Assembly: GCF_003364335.1 (NCBI RefSeq) | Contig: NZ_NXLX01000008.1 | Coordinates: 1 to 64,000, forward strand | Direction of reading: 5' to 3' | Origin: Helicobacter anseris | Lineage (GTDB): Bacteria; Campylobacterota; Campylobacteria; Campylobacterales; Helicobacteraceae | DNA: 64,000 nt | In this document: in pieces, positions 25,158 through 34,687 of the stretch | Numbering within the stretch: the first letter of the stretch is position 1 | Layout: the number at the start of each line of letters is the position of its first letter | Position numbers and translations under genes: made by a program | Notes under the pieces: generated by a model | Seen by the model: only the letters and a program-made list of their open reading frames with translations | Told to the model about the DNA's origin: nothing | Databases searched by the model: none

Positions 25158-25855
25158 AAATTAAGAAAATAATCAAAAAAATAATATTTTTCTTTAAAAG
25201 GCTATTCCTACCAACATTACAGAGACAGATTGATTCAAAATCCCTTACACCGATTTCATCAAAATTTGGATTTGATTTTGGAACTCCTATAGATCGTGTT
25301 TATACAAATGACTTCCTTGCCAAAAATTCTCATCATATTAAAGGTATTGTGTGTGAAATCGCAGAGAATACCTATACTAGAGAGTTTGGTAAAAATGTTG
25401 TAAAATCAGAAATTCTTCATGTGGATCCCAATTTCTCAACAGCAACCATTATCGGAGACCTAACAAATCACAAAATCCTACCTAAAAATTATCTAGACTG
25501 CTTTATTGCTACTGTAACATTAAATTTTATTTATGATTATAAAAAAGCAATACAAGGTATTCATCAAATGCTTAAGGGGGGGGGGGTTGCATTGATTAGT
25601 GTTGCTGGATTACTACAAATAAGTCGTTATGATTATGAACGATGGGGAGACTACTGGAGATTTACAGATATGGGGATAAAACAAGTTTTTGAAGAAATCT
25701 TTGGGAATGAAGTTGAGTGCCATACTTATGGTAATATTTATTCGGCGATGGCAAGCCTTCAAGGAATGCCAGCAGAAAAACTTACAAATGAAGAATTATT
25801 TTTTCATGATCCAGACTATCAAATACTCATTACACTTGTTGCCAAAAAACAATGA
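25154..25855 (+). CDS. Methyltransferase-like protein with in-frame poly-G
   Basis: A 233-residue protein with a basic, hydrophobic N-terminus and a class I methyltransferase-like core: IVCEIAENTYT in place of a clear motif I, VDPNF, DLTNHKILPKNYLDCFIAT and MLKGGGVALISVAG. The last corresponds to the usual LKPGG segment, whose Gly codons are the 11-G tract at 25576-25586. It is in frame (ON). Any slip destroys the last third. Motif I is degenerate, so catalysis should be tested before it is called an active methyltransferase. Confidence 0.65.
   Translation: MKIKKIIKKIIFFFKRLFLPTLQRQIDSKSLTPISSKFGFDFGTPIDRVYTNDFLAKNSHHIKGIVCEIAENTYTREFGKNVVKSEILHVDPNFSTATIIGDLTNHKILPKNYLDCFIATVTLNFIYDYKKAIQGIHQMLKGGGVALISVAGLLQISRYDYERWGDYWRFTDMGIKQVFEEIFGNEVECHTYGNIYSAMASLQGMPAEKLTNEELFFHDPDYQILITLVAKKQ
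25576..25586 (+). repeat. Poly-G contingency tract (G11) in the methyltransferase-like gene
   Basis: Eleven G encoding the conserved Gly-Gly of the LKxGG methyltransferase segment. It is in frame as assembled (ON). Confidence 0.93.
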
Positions 25856-26829
25856 AACAAACAATTAAAAATATTCTCTCAAACCTGCCTTATATCAAAT
25901 CCTACTTTCATGGTGATGCAATCATTTTAATGCTACATCGCATTGCACCTCTTGATAATAAAAAGTTACCAGAAAACGAAAAGTTAAAAGTAGATCCCAA
26001 AGCCCTTGAAAACTTTATCATTGAAGCAAAAAACAATGGCTATAACTTCTTATCACTTGATGAACTGTATCAAAAACTTATAGATGGCACATTTTTAAAC
26101 AAAAAAAATTTAGTTATTACCATAGATGATGGATATAAAGATAATTACACATATGGTTTTCCTATTTTTAAAAAATACCAGATTCCATTTTGCATCTATT
26201 TATGCACAGGTTTTCTTGAGAATCCAAATATGTGGTGGTTTTCAATAGAAGATTTTTTGCTAAAAAATTCTAGTATTTCACTCCATACAAAAAAAATTGA
26301 TATTTCCAATATAAAGCAAAAATCCGAAGTTTTTTTAAATATTAGAAATGAAGTTTTAAATAAACTTGATAATCTACATAACGCAAAAGAAATTTTAAAT
26401 ATTTTTGGCATAAAACATTGTGAAAAGGACTATAAAAGCCTAGCATTAACAATAGAGGAAATACAAGAAATGTGCCAGTATAAAGGCTTTACATTAGGCT
26501 GTCATACACACACACACCCTGTTTTTAATAATCTTTCTTTTGAAGAGCTAAGAGATGACATAAAAAAATCACTAAATATCATTCATGAAACTTTTGGAAA
26601 AACACCCAAACATTTTTGTTTCCCATTTGGAGGAAAAGGAGAAATCAATAAAACATATTGTGATTTTATCAAAGAGTTTAATTTCAAAACAGCAGTTACT
26701 ACACGAAATGGCACAATATACAAAACACATAAAAATTATATGCATGTTTTACCAAGAATCTTTGTACATAGTGATTTTAAACTCAAAGACTTAATAAAAA
26801 TTCGCAAGAAAAAAATAATATCTTATTAA
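25852..26829 (+). CDS. Polysaccharide deacetylase (NodB domain)
   Basis: A 325-residue NodB-type carbohydrate esterase: LMLHRIAP, VITIDDGYKDNY (the Asp-Asp metal/base pair), LGCHTHTHP (the two metal His) and HFCFPFGGKG. It would remove N- or O-acetyl groups from a glycan. There is no cleavable signal peptide, so it may act on the inner membrane face or on a lipid-linked intermediate. It is coupled to the upstream gene by ATGA. Confidence 0.83.
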   Translation: MKQTIKNILSNLPYIKSYFHGDAIILMLHRIAPLDNKKLPENEKLKVDPKALENFIIEAKNNGYNFLSLDELYQKLIDGTFLNKKNLVITIDDGYKDNYTYGFPIFKKYQIPFCIYLCTGFLENPNMWWFSIEDFLLKNSSISLHTKKIDISNIKQKSEVFLNIRNEVLNKLDNLHNAKEILNIFGIKHCEKDYKSLALTIEEIQEMCQYKGFTLGCHTHTHPVFNNLSFEELRDDIKKSLNIIHETFGKTPKHFCFPFGGKGEINKTYCDFIKEFNFKTAVTTRNGTIYKTHKNYMHVLPRIFVHSDFKLKDLIKIRKKKIISY

Positions 26830-26842
26830 ATAAGGAGTAATT

Positions 26843-27736
26843 ATGAAATGCCCTTTATGTCATACAAATGCAAAACAAACTATATCTATTAATACTAAAA
26901 GTATTAATAATCTCTACAATACACTATATAAAATTGACACAAGCAAGCTTATTAATCAAAATATGTATTTTTCACATTGTCCAAGTTGTGATTTTAAATT
27001 TTTCTTTTTAGAGGATGAAAGTATTCCTACTGGGGATGATAACTTCTACAATGCTTTAAATAAAATTCCATGGTATTACTTCAGTGAAAAGCACGAGTAT
27101 GATTTTGCCAAGCAATATATTCATAATGGAGATAGAGTTCTAGAGGTAGGTTGTGGCAAAGGTGCATTTGCCAAATACATTCCTCAAGCTCAGTATTTAG
27201 GACTTGAATTTAGCACAGATGCCAAAAAAATGGCTGAAGAAAATGGTGTAAATGTTCAAAATATCTCAATACAAGATTATGCAAAAAATCATAATGGTGA
27301 AGCTGATATGGTTTGTAGTTTCCAAGTCCTTGAGCATGTAAGTGACCCACACTCTTTTATCCAAGCAAAAGTTGATGCTTGTAGGGGGGGGGGGGTAATT
27401 CTAATTGCTGTTCCTAGCGAAGAGAGCTTTATTCAGTATGCTGTTAATGGTATTTTAAATATGCCTCCACATCATGTTGGACGATTTAGTGACAAGTGTC
27501 TTCATAATATTGCTCAAATCTTCAATCTCAAACTCATTGACCTTTATCACGAAAAAGTTCAGCCCGAGCATATCAATTTTTACAAATCTGTAATGTTTTC
27601 AAAAAGATTCTTTACTCCAAAGTTTTTGGATTCTAATCCTTTGAGAAAAATAACAAATTATCTTGGAAGATTTTTTGAAAAAATCCCAAATGAAGCTTAT
27701 GGACATACCGTTGTCGCAGTTTATCAAAAACCATAA
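26843..27736 (+). CDS. Methyltransferase with N-terminal zinc knuckle, in-frame poly-G
   Basis: C-x2-C pairs at residues 3-6 and near 49 (CPLC, CPSC) form a small zinc ribbon. They are followed by a class I methyltransferase with RVLEVGCGKGAFAKYI (motif I), FQVLEHVSDP and CRGGGVILIAVP (LKPGG-like). A 12-G tract at 27384-27395 supplies the Gly codons of the last motif and is in frame (ON). This layout resembles C-methyltransferases of NDP-sugar pathways and O-antigen methyltransferases. The substrate is not clear. Confidence 0.78.
   Translation: MKCPLCHTNAKQTISINTKSINNLYNTLYKIDTSKLINQNMYFSHCPSCDFKFFFLEDESIPTGDDNFYNALNKIPWYYFSEKHEYDFAKQYIHNGDRVLEVGCGKGAFAKYIPQAQYLGLEFSTDAKKMAEENGVNVQNISIQDYAKNHNGEADMVCSFQVLEHVSDPHSFIQAKVDACRGGGVILIAVPSEESFIQYAVNGILNMPPHHVGRFSDKCLHNIAQIFNLKLIDLYHEKVQPEHINFYKSVMFSKRFFTPKFLDSNPLRKITNYLGRFFEKIPNEAYGHTVVAVYQKP
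27384..27395 (+). repeat. Poly-G contingency tract (G12) in the zinc-knuckle methyltransferase gene
   Basis: Twelve G at the Gly-Gly of the motif after SAM binding, in the same relative place as the tract at 25576. It is in frame as assembled (ON). Confidence 0.93.
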
Positions 27737-27743
27737 TTTTTGA

Positions 27744-27749
27744 TATAAT
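27744..27749 (+). promoter_or_regulatory. Promoter -10 box for ugd
   Basis: TATAAT just after the methyltransferase stop and 22 bases before the ugd ATG pair. This is the clearest transcription start in the second half of the glycan locus. Confidence 0.6.
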
Positions 27750-27770
27750 CCTCTCTTTACACAGAGGGTT

Positions 27771-29096
27771 ATGATGAAAATTACAATCGTAGGTTCAGGA
27801 TATGTCGGACTAGTCAGCGGAGCATGTTTTGCTCAGATGGGAAATGAGGTAACTTGCTTTGATGTAGATGAGAGAAAAATCTCTATGCTTCAAAATGGCG
27901 AGATTCCCATCTATGAAAAAGGCTTAAAAGAGATTGTAGATGAAACTACCCAAAAGGGCAATCTCACCTTTACTACCTCTCCCAAAGAAGCTTACAGCAA
28001 TACTTTGCTTATCTTTATCGCTGTAGGCACGCCTATGGGAGAAGATGGAAGTGCGGATTTGAGCTATGTGCTAAGTGCAGCCAAAGAGATAGGCAAGCAC
28101 CTCACCTCCTATGCAATCATTGTGGATAAATCTACTGTTCCTATTGGCACCGCAAATCTTGTAAAAAACACTATTGCAGAAGAATTGCGCAGAAGAAATA
28201 TAAAAATAGATTTTGATGTAGTGAGTAACCCCGAGTTCCTTAAAGAAGGAGTAGCTATCAAAGACTTTATGAGCCCTGATCGTGTCGTGATAGGCTCAGA
28301 TTCTCCCAAAGCTATCAAAATCCTTCAAGAGCTCTACTCTCCATTCACTCTCAAAAAAGAGCGACTTTTGATAATGGATATCAAATCAGCTGAAATGACA
28401 AAATACGCAGCCAATGCAATGTTAGCTACAAAAATTAGCTTTATCAATGAGATGGCAAGGATTTGTGAGGCTGTGGGTGCAGATATCAACTCAGTGCGTC
28501 AAGGTATAGGCTCTGATCCAAGGATAGGTTATGACTTCATCTACCCAGGGTGTGGGTATGGAGGCAGTTGCTTTCCAAAAGATGTCAAAGCACTACAAAA
28601 AATTGCAAACTCCCATGGTGTGCAAACCCCAATGCTAGAAGCTACAGAATCTATCAATGCTTCTCAAAAGCTCATCTTAGTAAAAAAAATCAGAAAACTC
28701 TTTGGAGAGAACTTGAATGATAAAACTTTTGGTATGTGGGGATTGAGCTTTAAGCCAGAAACTGATGATATGCGTGAAGCTCCCTCACTTGTGATGATTC
28801 AAGCTCTCACGCAAATGGGTGCAAAAATAAAAGCCTATGACCCAAAAGCAAGTGAAAATGCACGATTTTATATCAGAGAAAATCCATTGCTAGAGTATTG
28901 TGAAGATAAATATTTAGCCTTGAGAGATTGTGATGCACTCATCATCTGCACTGAGTGGAAAGAATTTCGCTCACCAGATTTTGAAAAAATCACTTCTCTT
29001 TTAAAAGAAAAAATTATCTTTGATGGACGCAATATCTATCATCATCTCAACCTCTCTCATTTTGGATTAAAACATATTATGATTGGGAAGGCATAG
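27771..29096 (+). CDS. ugd: UDP-glucose 6-dehydrogenase
   Basis: A 441-residue protein with ITIVGSGYVGLVSGACFA (NAD site), the segments VSNPEFLKEG and GYGGSCFPKDV (catalytic Cys267), and TEWKEFRSPDF at the end. It oxidises UDP-glucose twice to UDP-glucuronate using NAD. Two adjacent ATG codons (27771, 27774) could start it. It heads a new operon of hexuronate-related genes and glycosyltransferases. Confidence 0.9.
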   Translation: MMKITIVGSGYVGLVSGACFAQMGNEVTCFDVDERKISMLQNGEIPIYEKGLKEIVDETTQKGNLTFTTSPKEAYSNTLLIFIAVGTPMGEDGSADLSYVLSAAKEIGKHLTSYAIIVDKSTVPIGTANLVKNTIAEELRRRNIKIDFDVVSNPEFLKEGVAIKDFMSPDRVVIGSDSPKAIKILQELYSPFTLKKERLLIMDIKSAEMTKYAANAMLATKISFINEMARICEAVGADINSVRQGIGSDPRIGYDFIYPGCGYGGSCFPKDVKALQKIANSHGVQTPMLEATESINASQKLILVKKIRKLFGENLNDKTFGMWGLSFKPETDDMREAPSLVMIQALTQMGAKIKAYDPKASENARFYIRENPLLEYCEDKYLALRDCDALIICTEWKEFRSPDFEKITSLLKEKIIFDGRNIYHHLNLSHFGLKHIMIGKA

Positions 29097-29939
29097 ATGA
29101 CAAGTTTTTCTATCGTTACTATTGTTTATAATGATGTCACTCACATCAAAGAGACGATGGAAAGTGTCATCAATCAAAGCTATAAAAATATCGAGTATAT
29201 TCTAGTTGATGGAAAAAGTAACGATGGGACAAAAGAAGCAATTTTGGAGCTTATTACCTCTTGTGCTACTATTACCTTAGAGGATCAAAAAGAAGATAGA
29301 TTTTATCTTGAAGCCACACACAATACCTACCCTACCCTTACCTTTAAATTTTTGAGCGAAAAAGATAAGGGAATCTATGATGCAATGAATAAGGGCATAG
29401 CTTTAACTACCAAAGAATGGATCAATTTTATGAATTGTGGGGATAGATTCTACAATCTTAATGTCATTAGAGAAATTTCAAAAGATAATATAAAAAAATA
29501 TGATGTAATATACGGTGATACAGAGATTATTTACAATAGTCAAAATAAAAAAATTATTAAAAAAACAACAAATCCAAAATATAGAATGCCTTTCTCACAT
29601 CAAAGTGTTTTTACAAAAACCCAGATTCAAAAACTCCATCCCTTTGATCTAAGTTTTAAAATATGTTCAGATAATGATTTTTTTACCAAAATATATAACA
29701 ATAAAAAAGTATTTCATAAAATCCCTATTGTAATTGCTTCTTGTCTATCTGGTGGTATTTCTTCAGTTTCCACATTTAGGTACATTTATGAAGAATATAA
29801 AATAGGATTAAAATATAATAAATTTTTTATTTTTTACTTTATTCCAACTCTTGCAACAGAACTACTAAAATTTATTGTAAAAAAAATACTTCCAAATTGC
29901 TTTTTACATTCAATTCAAGCGAGATATAATGCAAAATAA
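29097..29939 (+). CDS. GT2-family glycosyltransferase
   Basis: A 280-residue GT-A enzyme: FSIVTIVYNDVTHIKETMES, EYILVDGKSNDGTKEAI and KDKGIYDAMNKGI, the hallmark of WcaA-type GT2 proteins. ATNPKYRMPFSHQS and a catalytic ICSDNDFFT follow. The C-terminal 40 residues are hydrophobic and basic, suggesting membrane association. It starts directly after the ugd stop. Confidence 0.85.
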   Translation: MTSFSIVTIVYNDVTHIKETMESVINQSYKNIEYILVDGKSNDGTKEAILELITSCATITLEDQKEDRFYLEATHNTYPTLTFKFLSEKDKGIYDAMNKGIALTTKEWINFMNCGDRFYNLNVIREISKDNIKKYDVIYGDTEIIYNSQNKKIIKKTTNPKYRMPFSHQSVFTKTQIQKLHPFDLSFKICSDNDFFTKIYNNKKVFHKIPIVIASCLSGGISSVSTFRYIYEEYKIGLKYNKFFIFYFIPTLATELLKFIVKKILPNCFLHSIQARYNAK

Positions 29940-31029
29940 TATTAAAATCCTACAATTTGGAAAATTTTATCCTCCAGATATTGGCGGAATCGAAGTTGTG
30001 ATGGAAGACATTTGCGATGGTATCAATGCAAAACATATACAATGTGATGTTTTATGCTCAAATTCAAAAAATTATTATCAAGAGGATATCACTGCATTAA
30101 ATGCAAAAATTTTTAGAACTGCTAGTTTTGGAAAAATTGCCTCTACTTCAATATCTCCACAAATGATTTTTAAACTTAGAGAGTTAATTTCTCAATATGA
30201 TATTATACATGTGCATCTACCAGATCCCATGGCAACTCTTGCACTATTTTTATCTCCACACAAAACAAAAAAAATTATTCTTCATTGGCACTCAGATATC
30301 ATCAATCAAAAATTTTTACTAAATTTTTTCTTGCCATTACAAAACTGGATTCTAAAGCGTGCAAATAAAATTATTGCAACAAGTGAGAAATATATCCTAG
30401 AATCTCCTTATCTTTCAAAATATAAAGAAAAATGTATCTGTATTCCCATTGGTATCAATATGCCAACCCCATCAAAAAAACCTTCAAAACAATCAAATAT
30501 TATCCTATCAGTTGGCAGGCTTGTGACTTGGAAAGGATTTGAATATTTGATTGAAAGCCTAAAGTTTTTGCCTCAAAACTTTCAAGTGCAAATCATAGGA
30601 GAAGGGAATCAAGACTACAAAAAAAGACTTTTAGACCTCATCTATACACAAAAACTAGAAGATAGAGTTTTTTTACTTGGAAAAAAGAATAAAGAAGAAT
30701 TAGCAAAACTTTATGAAAATGCCAATTGCTTTGTATTGCCATCATATCAAGAATCTTTTGGTATTGTCTTGCTTGAAGCAATGCATTATAGCTTGCCATT
30801 AGTCTGTGCTAAATTTGCCCCATCTGGGAGTGATTGGATCAATCAAGATAATATCACTGGCTTTGTAGTTTCACCAAAAGATTCCAAAGCCATTGCTCAA
30901 GCTATACTTAAAATCCAAGAAAATTATGATTTTTTAAGCAATAATGCCCATCAAAGATTTCAAGCACTTTTCACTAAAGAAAAGATGATTGAAAAAGTAG
31001 CCCAACTCTATCTTAATCTATCAAAATAA
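29929..31029 (+). CDS. GT4-family glycosyltransferase
   Basis: A 366-residue GT-B protein: KFYPPDIGGIEVVMEDI (N-terminal loop), IIHVHLPDPMA, LHWHSDI, ILSVGRLVTWKGFEYLIE and the donor-site SYQESFGIVLLEAMH. It is typical of O-antigen or flagellin-glycan mannosyl/GlcNAc-type transferases. It overlaps both neighbours, including TAATG with the following epimerase. Confidence 0.86.
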   Translation: MQNNIKILQFGKFYPPDIGGIEVVMEDICDGINAKHIQCDVLCSNSKNYYQEDITALNAKIFRTASFGKIASTSISPQMIFKLRELISQYDIIHVHLPDPMATLALFLSPHKTKKIILHWHSDIINQKFLLNFFLPLQNWILKRANKIIATSEKYILESPYLSKYKEKCICIPIGINMPTPSKKPSKQSNIILSVGRLVTWKGFEYLIESLKFLPQNFQVQIIGEGNQDYKKRLLDLIYTQKLEDRVFLLGKKNKEELAKLYENANCFVLPSYQESFGIVLLEAMHYSLPLVCAKFAPSGSDWINQDNITGFVVSPKDSKAIAQAILKIQENYDFLSNNAHQRFQALFTKEKMIEKVAQLYLNLSK

Positions 31030-32087
31030 TGAAAATTTTAACCATACTTGGTGCAAGACCACAATTTATCAAATCAGCTCCACTAAGTCTAGCTTTTAAA
31101 AAAAATCAGATTCAAGAAGTTGTAATTCACACAGGGCAACATTATGATTTTTCAATGAGTGAAATTTTTTTTAAAACTCTAAAGCTCAAAAAACCTCTCT
31201 ATCAACTTAACCACGGATCAAAATCTCACGCACAAATGACTGCTGATATCCTCAAAGACACAGAAGCGATTTTATTGCAAGAAAAACCTGATTTTACACT
31301 TGTATATGGGGACACAAACTCTACTCTTGCTGGGGCTTTAGCAAGTATCAAACTACAAATTCCTATTATCCATATAGAATCTGGATTAAGAAGTTTTGAT
31401 CATACAATGCCAGAAGAAATCAACCGTATTCTTACAGATAAAATCTCTAAAATTTTATTTTGTCCTACAAAAAATGCACTCTCAAATCTCAAAAAAGAAG
31501 GTTTTAAAGCCCCTCAATACCTTATAAAAAATGTTGGGGATATTATGTTTGATGCTAGCAAACTCTTTGCAACTTATGCAACAAAACCAAATCTTTCTAT
31601 ACAATCACATTTTTGTATATGCACCTTGCATCGTGCAGAAAATACTGATGATTCTAAAAAATTGCACACCATCTTAAAAGCAATTGATAAAATAGCTTCT
31701 AAACAACAGGTTATTTTTCCCATACATCCAAGAATTCAAACACTTTTTTCTACAAAGGATTATCCTCATATTACTTTTTGCCCGCCATTAGGATATTTAG
31801 AAATGCTTTGGTTATTGCAAAAAACCCAAATAGTCTTAACAGATTCTGGAGGGTTGCAAAAAGAAGCTTATTTTTTTAAAAAGCATTGCATTGTTTTAAG
31901 GGAAAATAGCGAGTGGATGGAACTTATAGAAAATAATTACAATTTTTTAACAGGAAGTGATGAAGAAAAAATCCTCACAACTTTTGATAATATTTCACAA
32001 ATTTCTAATTCTTCTTTTTGTGAAAAATTTTATGGGAATGGAAAAAGTGCTCAAAAAATCATTAGTGTGCTAAAAGGGTTTGAATGA
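31029..32087 (+). CDS. UDP-N-acetylglucosamine 2-epimerase family (WbpI/WecB-like)
   Basis: A 352-residue non-hydrolysing-type 2-epimerase: ILGARPQFIKSAPLS, VIHTGQHYDFSMSE, VYGDTNSTLAG, HIESGLRSFD and LTDSGGLQKEAY. Next to WbpB/D/E and a UDP-HexNAc dehydrogenase it most likely acts as WbpI, turning UDP-2,3-diacetamido-glucuronate into the mannuronate. A WecB role on UDP-GlcNAc is the alternative. Confidence 0.83.
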   Translation: MKILTILGARPQFIKSAPLSLAFKKNQIQEVVIHTGQHYDFSMSEIFFKTLKLKKPLYQLNHGSKSHAQMTADILKDTEAILLQEKPDFTLVYGDTNSTLAGALASIKLQIPIIHIESGLRSFDHTMPEEINRILTDKISKILFCPTKNALSNLKKEGFKAPQYLIKNVGDIMFDASKLFATYATKPNLSIQSHFCICTLHRAENTDDSKKLHTILKAIDKIASKQQVIFPIHPRIQTLFSTKDYPHITFCPPLGYLEMLWLLQKTQIVLTDSGGLQKEAYFFKKHCIVLRENSEWMELIENNYNFLTGSDEEKILTTFDNISQISNSSFCEKFYGNGKSAQKIISVLKGFE

Positions 32088-33025
32088 AAAATTTTGCAAT
32101 CATTGGAGTGGGTGGCTATGTCGCACCAAAACACTTACAAGCCATAAAAGATACAAACAATCAATTACTCTGTGCCCTAGATCCTAGAGATTCTGTTGGG
32201 ATTTTGGATTCTTATTTTCCCAAAACACATTTTTTTACAGAATTTGAAAGATTTGATAGACATATCAGCAAATTAGAATCAAAAAATATTTCTATAGATT
32301 TTGTTAGCATTTGTTCTCCAAACTATCTACACGATAGTCATATCCGTTTTGCACTTAAAAACAATGCACACGCAATTTGCGAAAAGCCACTAGTCTTAAA
32401 TCCTTGGAATCTTGATACCCTTGAAGAATTAGAAAAGAAAAGTCAAAAAAAAGTCTATAACATTTTACAACTCAGACACCACTCAAGCATCATTGCACTC
32501 AAGCAAAAAATTCAAAATGAACTCAAAAACAACCCCTCAAAAAAATATTGCGTTGAGCTAACTTATATTACTTCAAGAGGAAATTGGTATTTTGCTTCTT
32601 GGAAAGGTGATATAAGCAAAAGTGGGGGAATTGCGACAAATATTGGGGTGCACTTTTTTGATATGTTGCAATACTTATTTGGCACTCCTAAAGAATCTAA
32701 ACTTAACATTAGCACAAAAGATACAGCTAGTGGGATTTTGGAATTGGAAAATGCAAATATCTCCTGGTTTTTATCTATCAATGCAAATTATTTACCCAAT
32801 ACCTCTAAACGCACCTATCGTTCAATCAAAATTGAGGGAGAAGAGATTGAATTTAGTGATGGTTTTGAAAATCTACATACAAAAAGCTATGAGGCTATCT
32901 TAAATCATCAAGGTTTTACAATCAAAGATGTAAGACCTTGTATCGAGATGGTATATCACATCAGAAATGCTAATCCCATTGGACTACAAGGAGAATACCA
33001 CCCCTTATGCAAAAAAATAATCTAA
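32084..33025 (+). CDS. Gfo/Idh/MocA oxidoreductase (WbpB/WlbA-like)
   Basis: A 313-residue protein with an N-terminal Rossmann fold ([18 protein letters not shown]), the family's EKPLV lysine-proline motif ([11 protein letters not shown]) and the C-terminal [18 protein letters not shown] containing the catalytic His. WbpB oxidises C3 of UDP-GlcNAcA to the 3-keto sugar for WbpE. It is coupled by ATGA to the epimerase gene. Confidence 0.85.
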   Translation: MKNFAIIGVGGYVAPKHLQAIKDTNNQLLCALDPRDSVGILDSYFPKTHFFTEFERFDRHISKLESKNISIDFVSICSPNYLHDSHIRFALKNNAHAICEKPLVLNPWNLDTLEELEKKSQKKVYNILQLRHHSSIIALKQKIQNELKNNPSKKYCVELTYITSRGNWYFASWKGDISKSGGIATNIGVHFFDMLQYLFGTPKESKLNISTKDTASGILELENANISWFLSINANYLPNTSKRTYRSIKIEGEEIEFSDGFENLHTKSYEAILNHQGFTIKDVRPCIEMVYHIRNANPIGLQGEYHPLCKKII

Positions 33026-33597
33026 TAGAATATTTTATCCACCCTACAAGTATCATAGATACAAATGTAACTATAGGAAAAAATACTAAGATTTGGCATT
33101 TTTGTCATATTTTACAAAATAGTCTTATCGGAGAATCTTGCTCTTTTGGGCAAAATTGTGTAATAGGTCCAAATGTAAAAATAGGCAATCAATGCAAAGT
33201 GCAAAATAATGTCAGTATATATGAAGGCGTAGAATGTCAAGATGATGTCTTTATAGGTCCTTCTGTGGTTTTTAGCAATGTGCTTAATCCACGAGCATTT
33301 ATTATTAGAAAAAATGAATACAAAAAAACATTGCTAAAAAGAGGTTGCTCCATAGGCGCAAATGCCACCATAATCTGTGGAAATACAATTGGTAAATATG
33401 CACTTATTGGCGCTGGATCTGTTATTACAAAAGATGTTGAGGATTATGCATTAGTAGTAGGAAATCCTGCAAGAATTATTGGTTGGGTGGATAAAAGTGC
33501 TAAAAAATTAGTTTTTAAAGACAATAAGGCTTATAGTGAAAATGAAGCGTGTTTTTATTATCTAGAACATGGGCGAGTAATTTGTGAAAATGATTGA
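33007..33597 (+). CDS. UDP-3-amino-hexuronate N-acetyltransferase (WbpD-like)
   Basis: A 196-residue LbetaH protein: [49 protein letters not shown] and [19 protein letters not shown]. These are the WbpD/WlbB signatures. It acetylates the C3 amine installed by the neighbouring aminotransferase. The start overlaps the preceding gene by 19 bases. Confidence 0.86.
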   Translation: MQKNNLIEYFIHPTSIIDTNVTIGKNTKIWHFCHILQNSLIGESCSFGQNCVIGPNVKIGNQCKVQNNVSIYEGVECQDDVFIGPSVVFSNVLNPRAFIIRKNEYKKTLLKRGCSIGANATIICGNTIGKYALIGAGSVITKDVEDYALVVGNPARIIGWVDKSAKKLVFKDNKAYSENEACFYYLEHGRVICEND

Positions 33598-34687
33598 TTT
33601 TGCAAACTTAAAACAAGAATATTTGGCACATCGCAAAGAAATTGATCAAGCAATCAAAGATACCTTAGAATCTGCTCATTTTATTATGGGTGATGGGATA
33701 GAAAAATTTGAAAGAGAATTGGAAGATTTTGTAGGTTGCAAATATGCCATAACTTGCTCTAGTGGAACTTCAGCTCTTATTTTAGCCCTAATGGCACTAG
33801 ATATTAAACCTAATGATGAAATTATTACCACAAGTTTTAGTTTTTTTGCAAGTGCGGAAGCCATTGCCTTAGTTGGAGCAAAACCTATCTTTGTTGATAT
33901 CAATCCACAAACTTTCAATCTTGATGAAAAATATATCACCCAAGCAATCACACCAAAAACTAGAGCCATTATAGCCGTAAGTCTTTTTGGACAAATACCT
34001 AATATCAACATCATCAATGATATTGCAAAAAAATACCATCTAAGTGTGATTGAAGATGGAGCTCAAAGCTTTGGTGCTAGTTTTTGTGGCAAAAAAAGTG
34101 GGAATCTCTGCACTATTGGCACCACAAGTTTCTTTCCAGCAAAACCTTTAGGGTGTTTTGGAGATGGGGGCGCACTCTTTTGTAATGATGATTTTTTAAG
34201 TGAAAAAATCAAAGCCCTAAGAATCCACGGACAAACAAAAAGATATACTCATAAATATATTGGCATTGGTGCAAGAATGGATACATTACAAGCAAATATT
34301 CTTAGGGTTAAACTCAAATATTTTCAAGAAAAAATACTCAAACGCCAAGAAATAGCAAAACTTTATTTTCATCTTTTACAAAATCTACCTCTACAACTAC
34401 CCACAATTACATCAGAATGCTCAAGCACTTTTGCACAATTTAGCATTTTGAGCAAACAAAGAGATGCTTTACAAGAATTCTTGAAACAAAAAAATATTCC
34501 AACTGCCATACACTACCCTATTCCTTTGCCTTTACAAGAGGCTTTTTCTTATCTCATTTATTCAAAAGATGATTTTCCTTGTGCTCAAAAATGTGCTAAT
34601 GAGATTTTAAGTCTCCCTATCAATCCATATTTAAAGAAAGAAGAAATAGAATACATTAGCGATAGCATAAAGGAATTTTATGGATAA
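33590..34687 (+). CDS. UDP-3-keto-hexuronate aminotransferase (WbpE-like)
   Basis: A 365-residue DegT-family PLP enzyme: [18 protein letters not shown], then [16 protein letters not shown] with Schiff-base K185. I prefer ATG 33590 ([11 protein letters not shown] matches the family N-terminus) over the in-frame GTG at 33584. Together with the WbpB-, WbpD- and dehydrogenase-like neighbours it makes the 3-amino group of the diacetamido-uronate. Confidence 0.86.
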   Translation: MIDFANLKQEYLAHRKEIDQAIKDTLESAHFIMGDGIEKFERELEDFVGCKYAITCSSGTSALILALMALDIKPNDEIITTSFSFFASAEAIALVGAKPIFVDINPQTFNLDEKYITQAITPKTRAIIAVSLFGQIPNINIINDIAKKYHLSVIEDGAQSFGASFCGKKSGNLCTIGTTSFFPAKPLGCFGDGGALFCNDDFLSEKIKALRIHGQTKRYTHKYIGIGARMDTLQANILRVKLKYFQEKILKRQEIAKLYFHLLQNLPLQLPTITSECSSTFAQFSILSKQRDALQEFLKQKNIPTAIHYPIPLPLQEAFSYLIYSKDDFPCAQKCANEILSLPINPYLKKEEIEYISDSIKEFYG

